Shown here: piece by piece, positions 1 through 5,109 of the stretch
Numbering within the stretch: position 1 is the first letter of the stretch
How the letters are laid out: each line of letters starts with the position of its first letter
From: Chitinophagales bacterium
GTDB taxonomy: Bacteria; Bacteroidota; Bacteroidia; Chitinophagales; Chitinophagaceae
Assembly (NCBI GenBank): GCA_015654495.1
Contig: JAATGW010000014.1
Location: 1-5,109, forward strand
Direction of reading: 5' to 3'
Length of the DNA: 5,109 nt
The notes under the pieces: generated by a model
What the model saw: the letters and a program-made list of their open reading frames with translations, nothing else
Told to the model about the DNA's origin: nothing
The model's database searches: none
Program-made: the position numbers and the translations under genes

Positions 1-642
1 AAAGGACCAGCCAATATTACACTGAGTGTAAGTGGCAACACGAATACAGCGCTTGTAACAGGAGCCAGTATCAGTGGCACCAACCTCACGCTGACAATTG
101 CATCAAATCTTACAGGAACAGCAAATATCACAGTGAAAGCGCTGGACAGCGATGGCTTGTTTGTGGAAGATGAGTTCAAGGCAGATGTGGTAGTGGGTAC
201 GCCGGTAACACATATCAGGCTGGCAGCAGGCGGTCCTGGTCACACATTCGGAACAGAGGTTTGGTCAGCGGACCAGTACTTCACGGGAGGAAGTGCGTAC
301 GGAGAAACACTGCCGATAGCAAACACAACCAATGACCTGTTGTACCAGAACGAACGCTGGGGTGATTTAACCTACAGTATCCCGGTTCCGAATGGTGCAT
401 ATACAGTTAAACTTCATTTCGCAGAAATTTACTGGACTACTGCGGGAAACAGGATATTCAATGTAAATGTGGAAGGCGGGCAGGCGAGTTTGAATAACTA
501 TGATATTGTGGGCCACGCAGGATCCGGTGCAACTGCAATTATCGAACAGTTTAATAATATCAATGTTACTGACGGGTTTGTAACAATTCAGCTGGTTTCT
601 ATTATGGACAATGCAAAGATTTCCGGTATCGAAATTATTTCG
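1..642 (+). repeat. Ig-like plus malectin module, copy in gene 1
   Basis: This stretch corresponds to 4278-4916 in gene 2. From about base 82 to 640 the two align at a constant offset of 4274 bases with no gap; before that the offset is 4277 because of a one-codon difference around 52-81. Shared words include DQYFTGGSAY, ERWGD, VKLHFA, LNNYDIV, TDGF and SGIEIIS. At DNA level, 398-422 and 4672-4696 match at 24 of 25 bases. It is a coding repeat arising from paralogy, not a mobile element. Confidence 0.9.
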
Positions 643-1206
643 GCGGATAATCTGCGAAAGATCAGCAACAGTCTCGAAGTCAATGCTTCAGATCATATAG
701 TGGATCTGCAATGGAATTCAACAGAAGCTGAAGGCATTTTATCGATAGAAAGATCCGGCGACGGTAAAAATTTCGTAAGTATTCATACAAGCAGTTTCAA
801 CAATACGCGTGGTAAAATACAGGAAGGCCGGATTGCAGATATGGATCCATTAGAGGGCATTTCCTGGTACCGTTTGAAAACAATAAGCAAAACATCCGGA
901 GCTGTAAGTTATACTGAAGCCAAAAAGGTAACAATGAAGTCCCTGGTTCAGAGCTTTATGGTATATCCGAATCCAAGCAAGGGAATTTTGTATATAGAAT
1001 TGCCAGGACAGAAAGACACTGATGAAAAGCTGATAGTGAGAATAATAAATATTCAGGGCGCAGTAGTTTATCAGCAGAAGCAGCCTGATAGATCTGGTGT
1101 ATTACTGAAGCTTAATCTGCCTTCGGGTCTGTCAAATGGCACCTATATCATTGAGGTAGAGAAGAATGGAAAACGTTATCCATCGAGATTCATGTTGAAC
1201 AGATAA
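1..1206 (+). CDS. Malectin domain protein with T9SS type A sorting domain (5'-truncated)
   Basis: The frame is open from base 1 to the TAA at 1204-1206, giving 401 visible residues; the true start lies upstream. A GTG at 133 is inside a conserved domain and is not the start. Residues 1-67 are the end of a cadherin/Ig-like repeat (SGNTNTALVTG, then LDSDGLFVEDEF). Residues 70-214 resemble malectin, a carbohydrate-binding beta-sandwich, with DQYFTGGSAY, ERWGD, VKLHFAE, LNNYDIV and SGIEIIS. Residues 215-312 look like a fibronectin III-type or similar beta-sandwich spacer (IERSGDGKNF, WYRLKT). Residues 316-401 match a type A T9SS sorting domain: YPNPSKG at 322, a GxxVY strand, LPSGLSNGTYIIEV and a basic end. 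I infer export through T9SS to the cell surface or medium, with binding of a glycan. The upstream catalytic or structural part is not visible, so the full function is unknown; by analogy with the next gene it may carry an N-terminal propeller. Confidence 0.9.
   Translation, partial: KGPANITLSVSGNTNTALVTGASISGTNLTLTIASNLTGTANITVKALDSDGLFVEDEFKADVVVGTPVTHIRLAAGGPGHTFGTEVWSADQYFTGGSAYGETLPIANTTNDLLYQNERWGDLTYSIPVPNGAYTVKLHFAEIYWTTAGNRIFNVNVEGGQASLNNYDIVGHAGSGATAIIEQFNNINVTDGFVTIQLVSIMDNAKISGIEIISADNLRKISNSLEVNASDHIVDLQWNSTEAEGILSIERSGDGKNFVSIHTSSFNNTRGKIQEGRIADMDPLEGISWYRLKTISKTSGAVSYTEAKKVTMKSLVQSFMVYPNPSKGILYIELPGQKDTDEKLIVRIINIQGAVVYQQKQPDRSGVLLKLNLPSGLSNGTYIIEVEKNGKRYPSRFMLNR
946..1203 (+). 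other. T9SS type A C-terminal sorting domain
   Basis: This region encodes about 86 C-terminal residues with the usual order of such domains: a hydrophobic entry strand, the YPNP motif followed by a small residue and G, a strand ending in VYQQK after an IQG turn, L-rich LPSGLSNGTYIIEV, and a short basic final strand ending in FMLNR. In Bacteroidota this domain directs cargo across the outer membrane and is normally removed and replaced by an anchor at the surface. It is the best taxonomic and localisation marker in the window. Confidence 0.9.
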
Positions 1207-1240
1207 TTGGAAGATAAATTCTTAAAAAAGAAGTTGAAAA

Positions 1241-1326
1241 GTTCCGCAATGATTATGAAGGTATTAGATACCTGATTGTTGCGGAACCCGCTTCTGTAAA
1301 GCGCTTCGGGGAATGTGAATTTTTTT
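1241..1326 (+). terminator. Hairpin cluster and T7 run after gene 1 stop
   Basis: GTTCCGCAA (1241-1249) pairs perfectly with TTGCGGAAC (1279-1287). Pairing continues inward through 1250-1254/1274-1278 with three G-U wobbles, then past a four-base bulge (1255-1258) to AGGTA/TACCT (1259-1263/1269-1273) around a five-base loop. A second small stem follows, CGCTT/AAGCG (1289-1293/1299-1303), and seven Ts lie at 1320-1326. It starts 35 bases after the stop of the malectin gene, so a transcription end or 3'-stabilising structure is likely. The T run is not directly adjacent to the strong stem, so classical intrinsic termination is only probable. Confidence 0.6.
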
Positions 1327-1362
1327 GATTGATCCTTTTTATGAAGGATTTCGAATGTGAAT
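1311..1362 (+). repeat. 10-base direct repeat GAATGTGAAT, two copies
   Basis: GAATGTGAAT occurs at 1311-1320 and again at 1353-1362. Each copy lies just downstream of a hairpin, and the two starts are 42 bases apart. A small duplication of a hairpin-tail unit or a regulator half-site could explain it; two copies are too few to decide. Confidence 0.35.
1331..1350 (+). other. Short hairpin in intergenic region
   Basis: ATCCTT (1332-1337) is complementary to AAGGAT (1344-1349) around the loop TTTATG, with a possible closing G-U pair. It lies right after the T7 run and could be a backup termination structure or chance in AT-rich DNA. Confidence 0.3.
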
Positions 1363-1386
1363 AATTAAAATTTATTTTTCCAAATA

Positions 1387-1418
1387 TTGTAAAATAACAA
1401 AGTGGTTATCTATCTTTA
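1387..1418 (+). promoter_or_regulatory. Possible Bacteroidetes-type promoter for gene 2
   Basis: A TTG at 1387-1389 is followed after 21 bases by TATCTTTA at 1411-1418. This is one base off the Bacteroidetes -7 element TAnnTTTG and has a plausible spacing for the -33 element. It would leave a leader of about 190 bases before the ATG at 1617. The region is AT-rich, so such matches occur by chance. Confidence 0.25.
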
Positions 1419-1446
1419 ACTATTATCTCTAAACCTATCCTACTAC

Positions 1447-1466
1447 AAAAGCTTAAAAGCTTTTTT
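1447..1466 (+). terminator. Weak hairpin with T run (AAAAGC/GCTTTT)
   Basis: AAAAGC (1447-1452) can pair with GCTTTT (1459-1464) around TTAAAA, followed by further Ts up to 1466. The same stretch is also a direct doublet of AAAAGCTT (1447-1454, 1455-1462). The stem has only two G-C pairs, so it would be a weak terminator. If the promoter at 1387-1418 is real, this would sit in the leader RNA of gene 2. Confidence 0.25.
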
Positions 1467-1616
1467 CTTTCTGAAAAAACCAGAATTCAATCCACTATTT
1501 TTCTTGTGATCTCCCACCGCTGAGTCAAATTCCTGTGAATTATTTTTTGTGGATTTTATCCGCAGAATCAGGCTGTTATACCCTATTAATTTCACGGAAA
1601 AAAAATTTTGTACCAG

Positions 1617-1709
1617 ATGTCTACCCCCTTCAACAAGTGCCGGAGCTTACTCAGGGTCTCTGTTGCTCTACTGCTGTTAGTGTTTGGATTTTTCCTTGAA
1701 CCTGTTGCG
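1617..1709 (+). other. Signal peptide with Gln at +1
   Basis: This encodes residues 1-31: a basic N-region (Lys7, Arg9, Arg13), a hydrophobic core rich in Leu and Val (residues 14-27) and the C-region EPVA. Cleavage between Ala31 and Gln32 fits the rule that signal peptidase I substrates in Bacteroidetes often expose an N-terminal Gln that becomes pyroglutamate. Pro at -3 is less usual, so the exact site is uncertain. There is no lipobox at a suitable place (Cys8 precedes the core), so it is not a lipoprotein. Confidence 0.8.
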
Positions 1710-4700
1710 CAGGTTAACTTTTCGTTCAGTACACTTTCCGGAACTACCGGACTGGATGGTCCAACCACCATGCAGTTTGGTCCAGATGGAAAACTATACG
1801 TTGGAACTGAAACAGGAAAAATTTACATCTACACTGTATCGCAATCAGGTCCTACCAGTTACACAGTGTCCAGCACACAAACGATTGCACTGATTCAACA
1901 GATTCCGAATCATAACGATGATGGAACCCTGTATACCGGAGCCGGGAATAATCGCCAGGTTACGGGACTCTTAGTTACGGGAACTTCCTCAAATCCGGTA
2001 CTTTATGTAACGTCAAGTGATCCACGCGTGGGAGGGGGCGGATCAGCAGGCGATGTAAATCTGGATACCAACTCAGGAATTATAACCAAGCTTACCTGGA
2101 ATGGAAGTGCTTGGGATAAAGTTGATCTCGTTCGTGGTCTGCCACGTTCTGAAGAGAACCATGCAGTAAACGGACTTCAGATTGACAAAACAACTGGCCA
2201 GATGTATCTGGCAATTGGTGGTAATACGAACGGGGGTTCACCATCCAATAACTTTGCTTATCTGAATGAGACTGCTCTTTCAGGAGCAATTCTGAAAATT
2301 GACCTTAACTATATCAGCACACTTTCAGTTAAAGGTGCAGGCAATAATAAATATGTTTATGATATCCCAACCCTGAATGATCCTACAAGAACTGATATAA
2401 CAAATCCCGATTATGATCCGGCTGTTATCGGTTCTCCGCAGACTATCGATCAGGGTGACCCGTTTGGGGGCAATGATGGCCGTAACCAGGGTAAAATGAT
2501 TCCCAACGGTCCGGTGCAGGTTTATTCTCCCGGATACAGAAATCCTTATGATCTTGTTATAACAAAAACACCCGGCAAAGAAGGCCGGATGTATGCAATT
2601 GATAATGGCGCCAATTTTGGTTGGGGTGGTTATCCGAAAAATGTAAATACGCCAAATGTTACCAACGAGTATGTTACCGGTGAACCTGGTTCAACAACCT
2701 CTGCGGGCCCTGGTCTTCCGGCGGTAAATAACCTTGATAATCTGCACCTGGTTTCCAAGCCGGGAATGACACCTATATATGCGGGTCAGCCGAATCCCAT
2801 ACGCGCGAATCCTGCCGGTGCCGGTCTGTCATGGAATGACGGATCGATCGCCAATTTCAGTTTAACACCAACTGCCGACTGGCCACCGGTGCCTTTATCG
2901 ATGGCTGATCCCAGAGAAGCAAATCTGCTTGTTCCAGGCGCCGGCGACGGTGCCCTTACTACATTTGCTACTTCTACCAACGGTATTACAGAATATACTT
3001 CGGCTAACTATTTCGGAGGTCAGATGACGGGAGATATCCTGGCAGCTGATTTTTCGGGTATTATCTGGAGAATGAAAATGAGTGAAGACGGAACCCAGGT
3101 TACAAGCAAAGAAATTTTTGCGAGTGGCTTCGGCGAAATTACACTCGATGTTGTGGCGCAGGGTACAGGTGAAATTTTTGAAGGAACGATCTGGACCTGC
3201 GATTATACCGCGGGTAAAGTATATGTATTCACCCCTCAGGGAAGTGTAAACTGTACCGGTAACACCAGCAGTTACACACTCGATGATGATGAAGACGGAT
3301 ACAGCAATGCTGACGAACGCGACAATGGTACAAATCCTTGTAATGCTTCCAGCTTCCCTTCAGATTTCGACGGTGATCATGTTTCGAATCTGAATGATCC
3401 GGATGATGATAACGATGGCATTGCCGATATAAATGATTTCTTCCACAGGGACTCTCAGAATGGTCAGGGCTCTGCTACAACAATTCTTTATCCATTCCTG
3501 AACGGTAACCCGGGAACCGGACTTTACGGCCTTGGTCTTACGGGTCTGATGTCAAACGGAACAAATCCGGATGCACTGTATCAGCCAAACAATGATGGAT
3601 TCATCATGGGTGGTGCAGTGGGCCTGGTAAGCTTCCCGGCTGATAACGGAATAGCAACAAGCAATACACAGAAAAACGGATTCCAGTTTGGATATAAAGT
3701 AACCAGCGCATCACCTTCTTTCTCAATTCAGTCAAGCCTTATCGGCCCATTCTTTAATAACCTGGATAAATCGCAGCTCAATGCAAATCATCGCCAGGGT
3801 ATTTATATCGGGACCGGTGATCAGGATAATTACCTGATGGTCGCATTATCGGGTGAAACCGGTGGTAGTGCAGAAGGCTTCCGTGTTGTGGTTGAAAATG
3901 GCGGAACAGTTACAAAAAATACTTTCTATAGTGTACCAGGCATCCTGGCTGTAAGCGCGGTTTATCTTCAGTTAGATGTAAACCCTGCTACAGGAAATGT
4001 AGTGGTTAAGTACAGCACAAACTTAAATACAAATCCTGTTACACTTGGTACAGCCAATGCACTTGCAGGTCCGTTGCTTACAGCATTACAGGGGCCCGCT
4101 GCAGTAGCTGTTGGTGTAATCGCTTCGAGTGGTACAACAACGCCATACTCCGCGAAGTGGGATTATATGAATATCCTCACTACCGCTCCGGCAGTTGCGC
4201 ATCCGATTTCTGATCTGCAAACAACCATCAATGGCGGAAATCAGTTGCTGGATCTTTCCAATGTATTTACAGATGACGAAGGAAGCGGTAACCTGACGCT
4301 CAGTGCAAGCGGAAATACAAATCCGTCACTGGTCGCAGCAACAATTAATGGAACTGCTCTTACCCTGGCATTTACTTCCCAGGATACAGGAACAGCAATT
4401 ATAAAAGTAAAGGCGACGGATAGCGATGGATTTACTGTGGAAGATGAATTCAGAGTGACAGTCATCCTGCCGCCGCCAACAACCAGCATTCTTATCAATG
4501 CAGGTGGCTCTCTTGAAACATTTGGTTCAGAAACATGGATCGAAGACCAGTATTTTACAGGTGGATCAGCTTATACTAAAGTTGTTCCCATCGATAATAC
4601 CACAAAAGATGCGGTATACCAGAGTGAACGCTGGGGCGACTTCAGTTATGCAGTACCTGTACCAAGCGGAACATATACAGTAAAACTTCATTTCGCTGAT

Positions 4701-5109
4701 TTCTATTACTCAGAAACAGGAAAACGTAAGTTCAATGTAGTGGTGGAGAACGGACAGGGTGCGTTAAACAACTACGATATTGTTGCGAAAGCAGGTGGTG
4801 GCAGCAAGGCGGTTATCGAAACCATGAATAATATTTCAGTTACAGATGGTTTCATGAACCTGAGCTTTGTTTCACTTGTGGATTATGCCAAACTTTCGGG
4901 AATAGAAATAATCTCCGTTTCCGGTGGTGGCGTAAATACTCCGCCGCTTGTTTCAAATGCAATTCCTGACCAGCAGGTGGAAGTAAATACACCAAGCGTA
5001 ACGCTGAGTGTTGCTAAAATATTTACTGACAACAATGACCCTTCCAACCTTGCTTTAACAGTAAATGGAAATACAAATACAGCATTGATCACGGGCAACT
5101 CCATTATCC
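1617..5109 (+). CDS. Giant secreted GSDH-like propeller / TSP3 / malectin protein (3'-truncated)
   Basis: The frame is open from ATG 1617 to the window end (1164 codons); an in-frame TAA at 1587 and the signal peptide fix the start. The ATG follows an A8 run (1598-1605) with no clear Shine-Dalgarno site. Residues 1-31 are a signal peptide with probable cleavage before Gln32. Residues about 35-545 resemble the glucose/sorbosone dehydrogenase (soluble PQQ-dependent) propeller: ENHAVNGLQID with His182, then GYRNPYDL with Arg308-Asn309, then DNGANFGWGG. Residues 556-610 are Asp-rich thrombospondin type 3-like Ca2+-binding repeats. Residues 615-855 look like a concanavalin/LamG-type beta-sandwich. 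Residues 860-952 form a cadherin/Ig-like repeat, 955-1101 a malectin domain, and 1107 onward a second Ig-like repeat that is cut off. I infer an exported sugar-binding, possibly sugar-oxidising protein; enzyme activity is unproven. A T9SS tail probably lies beyond the window. Confidence 0.88.
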   Translation, partial: MSTPFNKCRSLLRVSVALLLLVFGFFLEPVAQVNFSFSTLSGTTGLDGPTTMQFGPDGKLYVGTETGKIYIYTVSQSGPTSYTVSSTQTIALIQQIPNHNDDGTLYTGAGNNRQVTGLLVTGTSSNPVLYVTSSDPRVGGGGSAGDVNLDTNSGIITKLTWNGSAWDKVDLVRGLPRSEENHAVNGLQIDKTTGQMYLAIGGNTNGGSPSNNFAYLNETALSGAILKIDLNYISTLSVKGAGNNKYVYDIPTLNDPTRTDITNPDYDPAVIGSPQTIDQGDPFGGNDGRNQGKMIPNGPVQVYSPGYRNPYDLVITKTPGKEGRMYAIDNGANFGWGGYPKNVNTPNVTNEYVTGEPGSTTSAGPGLPAVNNLDNLHLVSKPGMTPIYAGQPNPIRANPAGAGLSWNDGSIANFSLTPTADWPPVPLSMADPREANLLVPGAGDGALTTFATSTNGITEYTSANYFGGQMTGDILAADFSGIIWRMKMSEDGTQVTSKEIFASGFGEITLDVVAQGTGEIFEGTIWTCDYTAGKVYVFTPQGSVNCTGNTSSYTLDDDEDGYSNADERDNGTNPCNASSFPSDFDGDHVSNLNDPDDDNDGIADINDFFHRDSQNGQGSATTILYPFLNGNPGTGLYGLGLTGLMSNGTNPDALYQPNNDGFIMGGAVGLVSFPADNGIATSNTQKNGFQFGYKVTSASPSFSIQSSLIGPFFNNLDKSQLNANHRQGIYIGTGDQDNYLMVALSGETGGSAEGFRVVVENGGTVTKNTFYSVPGILAVSAVYLQLDVNPATGNVVVKYSTNLNTNPVTLGTANALAGPLLTALQGPAAVAVGVIASSGTTTPYSAKWDYMNILTTAPAVAHPISDLQTTINGGNQLLDLSNVFTDDEGSGNLTLSASGNTNPSLVAATINGTALTLAFTSQDTGTAIIKVKATDSDGFTVEDEFRVTVILPPPTTSILINAGGSLETFGSETWIEDQYFTGGSAYTKVVPIDNTTKDAVYQSERWGDFSYAVPVPSGTYTVKLHFADFYYSETGKRKFNVVVENGQGALNNYDIVAKAGGGSKAVIETMNNISVTDGFMNLSFVSLVDYAKLSGIEIISVSGGGVNTPPLVSNAIPDQQVEVNTPSVTLSVAKIFTDNNDPSNLALTVNGNTNTALITGNSII
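3282..3446 (+). other. Thrombospondin type 3-like calcium-binding linker
   Basis: Residues 556-610 contain the pattern DDDEDGYSNADE, a NGTNPC segment, DFDGDHVSNLNDPDDDNDGIADIND. The repeated DxDxDG type loops are characteristic of thrombospondin type 3 repeats, which bind Ca2+ and act as rigid spacers in large secreted bacterial proteins. It separates the propeller from the binding domains. Cys546 and Cys575 flank its first half and could form a disulfide; the only other cysteine I see in the mature part is Cys528. Confidence 0.85.
4278..4916 (+). repeat. Ig-like plus malectin module, copy in gene 2
   Basis: This is the second copy of the module described at the start of the window, coding residues about 888-1100 of gene 2. 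It keeps the malectin words EDQYFTGGSAY, ERWGDFSY, VKLHFADFYY and LNNYDIVAKAG and the preceding DSDGFTVEDEF. The protein is conserved while many third codon positions differ, which points to an older duplication under selection rather than a very recent one. Confidence 0.9.
4935..5109 (+). repeat. Start of a further Ig-like repeat in gene 2 (cut by window end)
   Basis: Residues from 1107 read NTPPLVSNAIPDQQVEV, then LSVAKIFTDNNDPSNLALTV and GNTNTALITGNSI. It repeats the Ig-like unit at 860-952 with a period of 252 codons (Asn-Leu at 4290 and at 5046). It resembles the beginning of the gene 1 fragment (SGNTNTALVTGASI) more than the earlier unit of its own gene (SGNTNPSLVAATI). Confidence 0.8.

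Larger units (their letters stand above)
1207..1616. other. AT-rich intergenic region with hairpins, no gene
   Basis: This 410-base gap separates two codirectional genes. I find no convincing open reading frame, tRNA or rRNA in it. It holds a long hairpin at 1241-1287, a short hairpin at 1331-1350, an AAAAGC/GCTTTT hairpin with a T run at 1447-1466, a 10-base direct repeat (GAATGTGAAT at 1311-1320 and 1353-1362) and a possible Bacteroidetes-type promoter at 1387-1418. The length and the termination-like structures suggest that the two genes are separate transcription units rather than one operon. Confidence 0.75.

Noticed and set aside
133..135. GTG at 133 as the start of gene 1
   Set aside because: It lies inside a conserved Ig-like repeat, and the same frame is open and homologous to gene 2 back to base 1, so the gene starts upstream of the window.
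1447..1462. AAAAGCTT doublet as a mobile-element or attachment-site trace
   Set aside because: It is only two 8-base units in AT-rich DNA, with no transposase, integrase or inverted ends nearby.
1684..1893. 69-codon + strand frame inside gene 2
   Set aside because: It overlaps the signal peptide and propeller coding region in another frame, has no family resemblance, and the 1617 frame explains this DNA.
2092..2980. Two short minus-strand frames (2092-2289 and 2786-2980)
   Set aside because: Both are antisense to well-supported propeller coding sequence and have low-complexity or featureless translations; they are shadows.
4241..5104. Minus-strand frames (4241-4498, 4883-5104) and a + frame (4498-4683)
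   Set aside because: They mirror the Ig-like and malectin repeats in wrong frames. The hydrophobic look of the antisense ones follows from complementing Asn/Thr/Ser-rich beta-strand codons.
1..5109. CRISPR array, tRNA/rRNA, phage or defence system
   Set aside because: No short regularly spaced repeats, no cloverleaf-like sequence and no relevant protein motifs are present. Nearly all DNA is accounted for by the two secreted protein genes.

Overview
The window looks like chromosomal DNA from a member of the Bacteroidota. Three things support this: a type IX secretion (T9SS) type A sorting domain, a signal peptide whose predicted cleavage leaves Gln at +1 (the Bacteroidetes 'Q-rule'), and an A-rich, Shine-Dalgarno-poor translation start. 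Base composition is moderate in the genes and AT-rich between them. No genus can be named from this sequence alone.

Layout: (1) 1-1206, + strand, is the 3' end of a large secreted protein gene: part of a cadherin/Ig-like repeat, a malectin-like carbohydrate-binding domain, a beta-sandwich spacer and a C-terminal T9SS sorting domain. (2) 1207-1616 is a 410-base non-coding gap with a strong imperfect hairpin just after the stop, two weaker hairpins, a 10-base direct repeat and a possible promoter. (3) 1617-5109, + strand, is the first 1164 codons of a second giant secreted protein that runs off the window. It has a signal peptide, a glucose/sorbosone-dehydrogenase-like beta-propeller, a calcium-binding thrombospondin type 3-like Asp-rich linker, a concanavalin/LamG-like beta-sandwich, a cadherin/Ig-like repeat, a malectin domain, and the start of a second cadherin/Ig-like repeat.

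The two genes are tandem paralogues in their 3' parts. The Ig-like plus malectin module of gene 1 aligns with that of gene 2 almost without gaps (constant offset of 4274 bases from about 82 to 640). The truncated last repeat of gene 2 resembles the start of the gene 1 fragment even more closely. Gene 2 therefore probably continues into another malectin domain and a T9SS tail like that of gene 1. Functionally the pair looks like large cell-surface or secreted proteins for binding, and perhaps oxidising, carbohydrate. Each part is a known family. The domain combination is the most interesting aspect, and I see no clearly new type of system, RNA gene, CRISPR array or mobile element.
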